Source: Acidobacteriota bacterium | Lineage (GTDB): Bacteria; Acidobacteriota; Aminicenantia; UBA2199 | Length of the DNA: 19,648 nt | Reading direction: 5' to 3' | Assembly (NCBI GenBank): GCA_021817755.1 | Contig: JAKAGC010000005.1 | Location: forward strand, 1-19,648 | Shown here: one piece after another, positions 1-8,100 of the stretch | How the letters are laid out: each line of letters opens with the position of its first letter | How positions within the stretch are numbered: position 1 is the first letter of the stretch | Made by a program: the position numbers and the translations under genes | The notes under the pieces: generated by a model | Seen by the model: only the letters and a program-made list of their open reading frames with translations | Told to the model about the DNA's origin: nothing | Database searches by the model: none

Positions 1-1213
1 AATTAAACTCTCTTCCAGACTCAAAGGACTTTGGAATACCTATAAAAGGACCCAAGGGGTTCTCCAGGCATTAAAGGCGATAAAACTGGATGAAAAACGA
101 AAAGAAGAAGAACTGGCTTTACAAAAATTCATCGATTCGGATCGGGCACGAAAAGCAAAATATGGAACGGTATTGCCGAAAATAGCTGAACTTTACGGGA
201 AAAAAGCACTTCGCGGACCTCATGATATGTTGCTCTATTACCTTTTACGCAATACAACCCTCCTCAATAATGCCTACGTGGCTTATGAGGCTTCGATAGA
301 ACGGAAAAAGAAAGATACGGACCGGGAAGCCAAATATATGGACCGAAGTTTCGATAAAACAAAAGAAGACCTGGAATTGAACTTGAAAAATTACGATGAA
401 ACAGCAGATAAAACGATTTTAAAAGGGATGTTACTGCGAGCGGCTGCATTAGACGAACAACACCGCATTCCGGCTGTGGATAAAATTCTTACGCTGGCTC
501 CGGATAAAGAAAAAGCAATCGATATTTTTATCGAAAAAGCTTACGGAACTTCAAAGTTAAATGATAAAGATTATTTAAAGAGCATTTTTGATAAAACCAC
601 TCTTGAGTTATCGAAATTGGAAGATCCATTTATTGAACTGGTGATTAATTTATATCCGTCATACCAGGAAAAGAGGGACAACGATAAAGCAGAGACGGGG
701 GTATTGGATGAGCTGTTGGCTCTATATATCGATGTAAAAAAAGAATTCGCAGGCAGCGATTTTATCCCGGATGCAAACAGTACCCTCAGGTTTACTTATG
801 GCCATGTACGTGGGTATTCGCCTGCTGATGCAGTTTATATGAAACCTTTTACCACTCTCACCGGTGTTATGGAAAAGAATACGGGTAAAGAACCTTTTGA
901 AGCACCTTCCAAATTAATCGAATTATATAACAAGCAAGATTTTGGGAAGGCCTGGAATCCAATTTTAAAAGATGTTCCGGTTAATTTTTTATATAATATG
1001 GATACCACAGGTGGGAATTCAGGAAGTCCTGTTTTTAATGCGAAAGGGCAGTTGGTAGGTTTGAATTTCGACAGGGTATTTCGTGCAACTATTAATGATT
1101 TCGCCTGGAATGAATCATACAGCCGTTCAATCGGAGTTGATATCCGTTATATTATCTGGTTCCTGGAAAAATTCGGTGGAGCGGGTCAACTGTTAAAGGA
1201 AATGAATCTATAA
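1..1213 (+). CDS. S46 family dipeptidyl-peptidase, DPP11-like (3' part, 5' end outside window)
   Basis: Serine exopeptidase that removes dipeptides from peptide N-termini in the periplasm. The reading frame is open from base 2 to the TAA at 1211-1213, about 403 codons. S46 enzymes are usually near 700 residues, so the N-terminal part with the catalytic His and Asp lies upstream of the window; the TTG at 173 is an internal Leu codon, not a start. Family signs are the helical middle region, the GGNSGSPV motif with the nucleophile Ser encoded at 1019-1021, and the closing SIGVDIRY and GGAGQLLKEM segments. Eighteen residues after that Ser is Arg (in GLNFDR). In DPP11 an Arg at this spacing selects Asp/Glu at P1, whereas DPP7 has Gly. 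Acidic P1 specificity is therefore inferred. The family call is firm; the subtype is likely. Confidence 0.93.
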   Translation, partial: IKLSSRLKGLWNTYKRTQGVLQALKAIKLDEKRKEEELALQKFIDSDRARKAKYGTVLPKIAELYGKKALRGPHDMLLYYLLRNTTLLNNAYVAYEASIERKKKDTDREAKYMDRSFDKTKEDLELNLKNYDETADKTILKGMLLRAAALDEQHRIPAVDKILTLAPDKEKAIDIFIEKAYGTSKLNDKDYLKSIFDKTTLELSKLEDPFIELVINLYPSYQEKRDNDKAETGVLDELLALYIDVKKEFAGSDFIPDANSTLRFTYGHVRGYSPADAVYMKPFTTLTGVMEKNTGKEPFEAPSKLIELYNKQDFGKAWNPILKDVPVNFLYNMDTTGGNSGSPVFNAKGQLVGLNFDRVFRATINDFAWNESYSRSIGVDIRYIIWFLEKFGGAGQLLKEMNL

Positions 1214-1230
1214 CAGCTTTAAACGTTTTT

Positions 1231-1264
1231 CCCGCCTTTTTTTCGTAAATAAAAAAAAGGCGGG
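1231..1264 (+). repeat. 13-bp inverted repeat just before the zinc-ribbon gene's ribosome site
   Basis: Perfect arms at 1231-1243 (CCCGCC followed by T7) and 1252-1264 (A7 followed by GGCGGG) with an 8-nt loop. The T and A runs are inside the stem rather than after it, and neither strand has a U-tract after the hairpin, so this is not a standard intrinsic terminator. The downstream arm ends one base before the GGAGG site at 1266-1270. The hairpin could therefore affect translation start of the next gene or protect an RNA end. Function unknown. Confidence 0.5.
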
Positions 1265-1275
1265 CGGAGGAATTC

Positions 1276-1506
1276 ATGGCAGTTATACAGCAAACGAGTT
1301 TAAAGTGCTTGGCTTGTGGAAGTACGGAGTTGGGATTCGGAAATCTTGCTACTCCTGCTAACGTTTTTATTCCTACCGGTATGTTTACCGTGTACGGTTT
1401 TAAAAGTCGTGCGTATGTGTGCCTGAAATGTGGAACTATCGGGCACTATTTACCAAAAGACACAGTAGAAAAATTAAAAGACAAACTCAGCTCAAGTTTG
1501 AAATAA
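1276..1506 (+). CDS. Small zinc-ribbon protein, function unknown
   Basis: A 76-residue protein with two CxxC knuckles, CLAC (residues 12-15) and CLKC (49-52), about 34 residues apart. This is the classic four-cysteine zinc-ribbon layout. Between the knuckles lies a hydrophobic, probably beta-rich stretch, and the C-terminus is a short charged helix (KDTVEKLKDKL). There is no signal peptide or membrane segment, so it is probably cytoplasmic. The ATG at 1276 has a strong GGAGG at 1266-1270 with 5-nt spacing. It lies 62 bp after the S46 peptidase and may be co-transcribed with it. Zinc ribbons of this size bind nucleic acid or proteins or serve as structural subunits; the sequence does not say which. 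Confidence 0.8.
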   Translation: MAVIQQTSLKCLACGSTELGFGNLATPANVFIPTGMFTVYGFKSRAYVCLKCGTIGHYLPKDTVEKLKDKLSSSLK

Positions 1507-1558
1507 TAATTTTGAATGTAATTCTATTGATTCGTAGATATGTTTTAATTATTTTCCC

Positions 1559-1600
1559 CGGAAGGTCATAAAACTATAAACGCTTTATGACCTTCTTCCG
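1559..1600. terminator. Hairpin terminator between convergent genes
   Basis: Perfect 12-bp arms at 1561-1572 (GAAGGTCATAAA) and 1584-1595 with an 11-nt loop. It sits between the end of the zinc-ribbon gene (1506) and the end of the minus-strand gene (1630), where a bidirectional terminator is expected. The U-tracts are weak on both sides, so termination efficiency is uncertain. Confidence 0.6.
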
Positions 1601-1629
1601 ATTTCTATTCTAATCTTATAAATAAAAAA

Positions 1630-2955
1630 TTAATAACCGAAAGGAGTGGATTTAAACCCACGACTCCACATGTAATGATTGAATGTTTGTTGATTGATAT
1701 TCATCATTACGGAATGATTTATCATGTTTTTAACCAATGTGGATTTAAGAGAACTCGATGATGAACCGCTGGATTGGGAAGATGAAGAATTTGAAAACGC
1801 GAGTTTTTGCAATTGACTGTAAATCTTTTCTTTTTCAGTGGCATTTCCATAACGAATAAGGGTTCGGAACGTAATCCAAAGACCTGGACAGGTCAAAATA
1901 TCATTGCGCTCTTCTATTGAAAAATTATTCCAGTTTTTCTGTAATAAATTACGAATATTATTAACCTGGGTAGTAGAAAGTTCGGCTGGGGATGCATTCC
2001 TGTTTTCCGACAATAGATTTGCAAACGCAGTCATCTCTGCATATGCTGTAGCTGCCATTTCGGTTAAGGGAGGATTATCTCCGGTAAGGATTTTACTCTT
2101 CATTTCCAATTGTTTACGTATTATTCTTACGACCTTATCGGTTTTATCGGATTCATTCAACCAACTGCGGGTTGTTTTCTCAAGCTCCTTTCGAAGCTCT
2201 TCCAATTTATGCTGGTCTGCTGTGAGAATAAAGGCTACCAATTTTGGGTAACTATCGTATTTTTTCAATGACTCGGCAGATTCATTTTTCCACCCTGAAA
2301 GAAGTTCTTCGAGGATGATTGTTTCCTGAGAGTGAGTAAATGGCGCACCAAGAGCGAACTCCAATACAAATAAAAACGCATTTGAATTTCTTATGTTTTG
2401 TCCTGTATTGGGTGTTGTAACCTGGGTTTCAGCAATAACATCACTGGATGGAGGTTTGGAAGTATTTCCTGAAGCAATGGAACCTACAAAAGCCTGGAGT
2501 AATTGTAATGCATACTGCCGGTTATAACCTTCTATTGGGGCACTGTAAGAAAACCAAAAAGCACTGGCTTTATCTTTTAATAAAAGAACTTCTGCCCGGA
2601 ATGGGGTTTTATTTTCAGTATAAGTGGAATAAAAATAAACAGATGTTCCTCCATCTTCACGGAAACCCTCTGCTTTAATATCGGGCATTCCTTGTTTGAA
2701 TAATGCGATCATTTGTTTGGCAAGAGCAGTAGGGCTTTTGGTCTTATCGAACGGAACAGACACAATCAGCAATTGCTCACTATTCGATGGATTAGAAATT
2801 TCGATATTGGTATCCTGGGCCTTTACTTGCCAATTGGCAGGATAATGAAAAGAAAATGAATCGGTAACATACTTTTTCCAGGTTGTACCGGCTTGCATAT
2901 TCATGCAAAGAACTACTATTAATATAAAGAATAATGGAAAATATAATCGTTTCAT
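1630..2955 (-). CDS. Secreted protein with PsbP-like N-terminal domain, function unknown
   Basis: A 441-residue protein. Residues 1-23 form a Sec signal peptide (MKRL, a hydrophobic core, then MQAG). The Cys in that core lacks a proper lipobox, so a soluble periplasmic or secreted product is favoured. Residues 26-160 look like a PsbP/DUF1795-type domain: it opens with a Y-x-SFHYPANW-type strand and continues with beta strands and a short helix, as in proteins that bind surfaces or small ligands. After a Ser/Thr/Pro linker (163-185) comes a helical region (190-385) and a Ser-rich stretch (389-402). The ATG at 2953-2955 has a CGGAGGAATT ribosome site. It is monocistronic, with its own near-perfect promoter. 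No enzyme motif was recognised. Confidence 0.8.
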   Translation of the reverse strand: MKRLYFPLFFILIVVLCMNMQAGTTWKKYVTDSFSFHYPANWQVKAQDTNIEISNPSNSEQLLIVSVPFDKTKSPTALAKQMIALFKQGMPDIKAEGFREDGGTSVYFYSTYTENKTPFRAEVLLLKDKASAFWFSYSAPIEGYNRQYALQLLQAFVGSIASGNTSKPPSSDVIAETQVTTPNTGQNIRNSNAFLFVLEFALGAPFTHSQETIILEELLSGWKNESAESLKKYDSYPKLVAFILTADQHKLEELRKELEKTTRSWLNESDKTDKVVRIIRKQLEMKSKILTGDNPPLTEMAATAYAEMTAFANLLSENRNASPAELSTTQVNNIRNLLQKNWNNFSIEERNDILTCPGLWITFRTLIRYGNATEKEKIYSQLQKLAFSNSSSSQSSGSSSSSLKSTLVKNMINHSVMMNINQQTFNHYMWSRGFKSTPFGY

Positions 2956-3000
2956 AATTCCTCCGTAAGTACCATTGTATAAAAGAGTTTTGAGGAAAAT

Positions 3001-3029
3001 ATTATAATCGAATCCGTTTTTTTTGTCAA
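3001..3029 (-). promoter_or_regulatory. Perfect-consensus sigma-70 promoter for the PsbP-like gene
   Basis: Read on the minus strand, TTGACA (3029-3024), a 17-bp spacer, then TATAAT (3006-3001). Both hexamers and the spacing are exact consensus. The transcript should start near 2994, giving a leader of about 40 nt before the ATG at 2955. A promoter this strong suggests constitutive high expression. Confidence 0.87.
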
Positions 3030-3189
3030 AAACAGGGAATGGTTGTCATTGGATTAATAAAAAATAAACACATAGGAGGTGTTAAAATAAATAGTAAATG
3101 GGTAACATTTGGGATAGGAGAATATTTCTATTTCAATTGATATACGGGTGATTCTTTTCCGATTAATTCAATTTCGATTGGGAATCCTC

Positions 3190-3218
3190 TTTAAAAAATG
3201 TTATAGGTCGGGTATAAT
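3190..3218 (+). promoter_or_regulatory. Probable promoter of the FHA / SEDS-PBP operon
   Basis: TATAAT at 3213-3218 with a TTTAAA hexamer (4 of 6 to TTGACA) 17 bp upstream at 3190-3195. The start would be near 3225, about 65 nt before the first gene. It lies in the 331-bp divergent gap 2956-3289, which otherwise holds the minus-strand promoter and AT-rich sequence. An AGGAGGT at 3074-3080 has no credible gene after it. Confidence 0.5.
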
Positions 3219-3289
3219 TATAAAATAAAAACGAATGGAGCGAGAATTACGATTATTAGAATTGTAATGATTATCAAACGGAGGATATG

Positions 3290-5170
3290 ATGCCAAATCC
3301 GAAGGAATCACCGAATACCCCGGAAAACGAACAATTGAAACCACCGAAAAATTACCTAAAAAGCATTATGCAGAAAGCGAAAAAAGCGGTGGATTTGATG
3401 ATCGGAAACGCGGAAGATTACACCCGCGAGGATTCGGGGGGGGACCTGAAGTTCGATCCACGTTGCATGATGAAAATAGATGTGACCTTTGATAAAAATT
3501 TCCTCCCAAAAGAAAAAGTAGTAAAGCTTAACCTTAGAGGATCTCGCTTCTTTAATGAAATTAAAGCGGATTTGAGGGAATTGAATACGATTTTTATCAT
3601 ATATCCGCATGCCTATGCCATCCAACTGGATACGCGAAAAGATCAATGGGAAAAAAAACTCATTCGCGAATTAAACGCGGATTATCAATTGGAACTGCAA
3701 ATGATTAAATTCTTCAATGAAGACGATATTGCGGGAATCTACCAACGAGCAGGTTTTGATCATATCCGAAATCCTTACCGCCTAAAAGAAAACGAATTAT
3801 TAATCATTGCAGGTGGATTTACCAATTTTAACTTTGACGGCCTCCATCTTTGTCAGATAGAAGGGGATGTTATTTCAACTGAAACGAGTGATGCCTCTCC
3901 TAAAAAATACTCGGAATATTATTTTACCCGGTTTTCCGAAAAAGCGGGAGCCTACTTCTATGTGGGAGGCGAATGGTACTATAACCTCTTTATTCCTGAA
4001 ATGCATGATTCGGATAATTCACTATTTTTCTCCCTGCGTATCGGGGATGACAGTAAAACTTTCAAATTTTTTAGCGATTCGAGGAAAGCCGGCATAGAGA
4101 TTCGCGGGACAATACGTTCGGAACATTCTTCAGAAAATGAAAAATTAATCTATCCGATAAATCCAGTTTATCTCTCGGGTTCAAACGCAAAAAATATCAC
4201 TCTTACTGCGATATACGATATCGACAAAGAAGAACCACCTTCGGTTGAAATTTTAGATAAGAGTAAACCTGTTTCCAATGAAAAATTCTCGGAGAAAGAT
4301 CAATTATTACTGGAAGAAATTCCCTTCCTGGAAGATGTGATGATCTTTCTTCCTGCTCCGAATCAACATGATATTCCTTCTTATATTATGTCGGTTGGAG
4401 ATGAGAAAAATGGGATCAAGTTTTTTGCCTCAAGCCAGGATAATGAAATCTCAATACTGGCGCCGGGCAGGGAGAAAAAATTCTATAAACGCCATATCGA
4501 TGACCCAATCGATTATTCGATAAAATTCGGAAAACTGGGGTACTCGATATCCAATGAATTCCTTTCCCGGTTTGGAGATAAGGAATTGAAAGTCTATTTT
4601 TCCTGGGGACTTAGCAACAATATGCCCAACCGGATATTCCTTAAAGAGGATTTTTATATTCTTGGGCGTGATCCGCTGGCAAATATGGAAGATACAATTC
4701 ATTCGAAATTTCAAAAAAACCTGATCGTCTTGAATACGGGGATTGAAAGTTTCTGGCGTATTGGGACTTCACGGGATCATGCCATTATACTAAGAGAATC
4801 TCCGGGAAAGTACCGTATTTTTAATATCTCAACCAGCTTCCCGGTCTATGTTGTTCGTAAAGAGGACCTGGAAAAACCGCTGATTTCGCCCTTTAAACTT
4901 GAACATACCGAAGTAAAAAATGAACCTGATAACCTCTATCCTTTCCTGAACCGTTTTTATAATGATCGTTCAAGAGCGAAAAAAATGATAAATGAACTTT
5001 CCAACCAGGCAGACCACCTGGAATTGGAACCGAATGACTGGATTATTATTGGGAATCGGGTGTATAAATTTATTATTCCTTTGCTAATGGAATCTGTTTT
5101 AAGCGATCGCGTCCAGATGAGCGTACTTCGCAAAATCCGGGAAAGCAGTTCTGTTTTAATTTCATCCTGA
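3290..5170 (+). CDS. FHA-domain protein, first gene of the wall-synthesis operon
   Basis: Cytoplasmic protein of 626 residues; no signal peptide or membrane helix. Two ATGs are adjacent (3287 and 3290). GGAGG at 3280-3284 is only 2 nt from the first but 5 nt from the second, so 3290 is preferred. Numbered from 3287, the C-terminal part is a forkhead-associated (FHA) domain. It has ILGRD with the phosphothreonine-contacting Arg at 461, SRDHA (495-499), the FNIS turn at 512-515, and a final LEPNDWIIIG strand (580-589). About 34 residues lie between GRD and SRDHA, longer than usual. Residues 1-430 are not a family I recognise. FHA domains bind phosphothreonine peptides. The stop lies only 7 bp before the next start, so the two genes are almost certainly translationally coupled. 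By position it resembles actinobacterial FhaA, next to rodA-pbpA. Confidence 0.85.
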   Translation: MPNPKESPNTPENEQLKPPKNYLKSIMQKAKKAVDLMIGNAEDYTREDSGGDLKFDPRCMMKIDVTFDKNFLPKEKVVKLNLRGSRFFNEIKADLRELNTIFIIYPHAYAIQLDTRKDQWEKKLIRELNADYQLELQMIKFFNEDDIAGIYQRAGFDHIRNPYRLKENELLIIAGGFTNFNFDGLHLCQIEGDVISTETSDASPKKYSEYYFTRFSEKAGAYFYVGGEWYYNLFIPEMHDSDNSLFFSLRIGDDSKTFKFFSDSRKAGIEIRGTIRSEHSSENEKLIYPINPVYLSGSNAKNITLTAIYDIDKEEPPSVEILDKSKPVSNEKFSEKDQLLLEEIPFLEDVMIFLPAPNQHDIPSYIMSVGDEKNGIKFFASSQDNEISILAPGREKKFYKRHIDDPIDYSIKFGKLGYSISNEFLSRFGDKELKVYFSWGLSNNMPNRIFLKEDFYILGRDPLANMEDTIHSKFQKNLIVLNTGIESFWRIGTSRDHAIILRESPGKYRIFNISTSFPVYVVRKEDLEKPLISPFKLEHTEVKNEPDNLYPFLNRFYNDRSRAKKMINELSNQADHLELEPNDWIIIGNRVYKFIIPLLMESVLSDRVQMSVLRKIRESSSVLISS

Positions 5171-5177
5171 GATCAGA

Positions 5178-8100
5178 TTGGGAATGGGAAATCATATTCA
5201 ACCGGTATTTTATATCTCCTGGGCAATCTGGCTTGCCTTTTCATTTACACTCATAGCACTGGATAAACGAAAACCGTTACGGTGGCCTCGGTTTCTTTCA
5301 TTTATAAGCCTTTCAATCTCTTCCATTGCTATCTTTACGCTTTTTCTTTTTTTGGTTCGAGATTTTAAATCGGAATCTTATTTTTTCATCGAAAACTACC
5401 GGTATCCAATTTCACGAGAGGCCGGGGAAATCACTATAGGAAACGATGAAAAGAAATCGGCTATTTGCCTGGAAAATCCATCTGCTGCTTCACAACATGT
5501 GAAATTGAATTTTAATGATTCTTATTTCCAGGTATCCAACATTAGCGAAGATAAAAAAGTGGATATAAATGGAAAATACTTAAATTCTTCCATTTTAAAA
5601 GAAGGGGATGAAATCCGTTTCGGAGAAAGAGAAACACTAAAAATAAAGAATATAGGTCCTCCCTATCCTCTTGGCCGTTCGATTACGGTATCGATCTCAG
5701 GGGATCGCATTAAGCAAAATAAAATTCTGACATTACACACTCTTTTAAATAAAAAAATCGATATCCGCAGGGATTGGGTGAGAGAAATCACAGCAAGCCC
5801 GGATCACCTTTCTTTTCCTTCGCGTTCCACAGAAGAAAACGGAGAGATACTTGCTTCTCTAATGTATGAACCGCATACACGGGTAATGAAAACTAGTATC
5901 TATTACGCCATCTTTTTTATTTTCCTTGCACTCATTTCTATTGGAATTTTTCTGTATTTAAAAAATCATCTAAACGGAGGTTTATTACTTTTAATGATAC
6001 TATCCCTTCCGTTTGCGGCAGGGTTGATATCATTCCGTCATGAAGGATACCTTCTTCTTGGATTTATTCCAATTATTTTTTATATCGAGCGGAAACGAAA
6101 AACACGTTGGAAATGGGGTTCGGTTTTGGTGGTGCTTCTTTTTATCACAGCGTTTACCATACCTTTTATGCTTGATCTTGAAGGGGATTTTATCATATCT
6201 TATACCAATTATAAAAATACTCCTCGAACGGGAAGTAGTGGTATTCAAATGAAGCGTGGAACGGATTCCTTCAATTTGTATGATAAAAAAGAAACCTTGC
6301 TCTATGGAAAAACCTATAATATGGTACTGGGGCATACGCAATACGGTCTTCATTCGGATAAGAATTGGATTACTCTTACACCCCGGGATCCTGAACGAAT
6401 AAAAGTTTCACCCTCTTTTCATTCGATAATCGATGACCTATCACTTGTAAAGCCAGGGAATGATTATATTTACTTAACATTTCCCCATGTATTTGAAGAA
6501 GTCTCTTCCACACAGTTGAAAGGAAAAGATAAATTTGAAATTAAAGGAAATGATGGAAGCAGTATCACTCTTTCTCGAAGCGTGAACCGTAATTATATCC
6601 TATTCAGAAATGGATTGATTTTTTTTATTATGGTGCCTTTTTGGTGTTTCCAATTATTTCGATTACCTATATCCAAGCGTTTTTTTTCACGTTTCTTCAA
6701 AAAAATACTTCCCGATATTATATCTCTAAAGTTTAAAATTTCGAATACGGGAGATGAGTTTCCGGGGAATATGATATTTAATGTAGTATATTTCCTGGTG
6801 GGAGTTGGGTATGTTCTTTTCGGAAGTTTGGCACTTTATAATAATAGTTTTTTGAAGAATTTTACGAAATTCAGAGAGAGCGCCCTTCCCTTATTCGTAC
6901 TACTCTTTATAGGAATCTTGTACATCAGCCGTCATAACCGTATTCTTGTTTTTCTTTACCGCCTTTTACGGCAAAAGACATATCATGTTCCTTTCCTGGT
7001 GTTTTTAGTTCTCATTTTTCCCGCCCGGCGAAGTTGGGTATTTTTAGTTGCAGGATTAGCATTTATTATATTCGTCTATGGGTTTCGATTACGGCGAGGA
7101 ATAATATATGAGTTCAGGAATGCACACAGTTATACGGTAGATATAAAAAAATTAATTGAAACTCCTGTATGTGATTTTGAGAGTAGGGAGAATAAGCGGT
7201 TGTTTTTCGGACTGGGAGCATTACTCGATAAAGCAGGATGGAATTGCCTGTTGGGAGCTGATTTGCTTCTGTTGCTGGCATTATTTTTTATCATTTTGCA
7301 GCTATTCCTGGGTGGAGAGTTGGGAGTATCGGTAGGTGGATTTTTATTTCTTCCCATCGAACTGGGAAAAATTCTATTGACTATCTATTTCGCTGACTGG
7401 GTTTCCCGAATCGACAAAGGCATGAAATTCAATGTATTATGGGTTTATGGACTAGTAATGATCCCATTTATATTGTTAGTGTTTTTTTTAAAAGATTTTT
7501 CACCGCTAACAGTCTTCATCTTTGTATTCTTCTATCATGTAATCCGAATCGATAAACCTGTATTATTTAAATTATCGCTAATAATACCCGGATTATTTAT
7601 TATCTGGATGGGAGCGTTGGATTTAAATAATTATGTTTTCCCCCGACGCTCACTTTCTGCCGCAGTATCGCTTCCAATTCTTTTTATGTTAGTTGGCTTA
7701 TGGAAGGATAGTATCCCTTTTTATTGGCTTCAACAGTTTGTGCATCAGATTTCCCAAAAATTTACCAAACGTTTTAGGAAGGTCCAGGAAACCGGTTTTC
7801 AAAAGGGTTTCCTGGTCGACGAAGTCAACAGAGTGAAAAGAATCTTTGTGTCGATCTTTCTAATTTTAGTTTTAGTGGGATCCAATTATTTTATTTATAC
7901 TCATCGAATTGGTGTGCCAAAAGTATTGGGAGACCGGATCAGTGTATGGTTGAATCCCTGGCAGGATTTTAATTTATCATATCAATACATAAACTCTGTG
8001 TGGCTGATGAAAGGGGCCGGGTTATACGGAAGGGGCATCGAGGCGTTGACGGATGCGTCGCAGGTCCCGGTAATCGAGAAAGACTTAAGTTTTTCATTAT

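Noticed and set aside
3098..3151. 17-codon ORF after an AGGAGGT in the 2956-3289 gap
   Set aside because: The ribosome site is about 17 nt from the ATG, too far, and the peptide has no recognisable feature.
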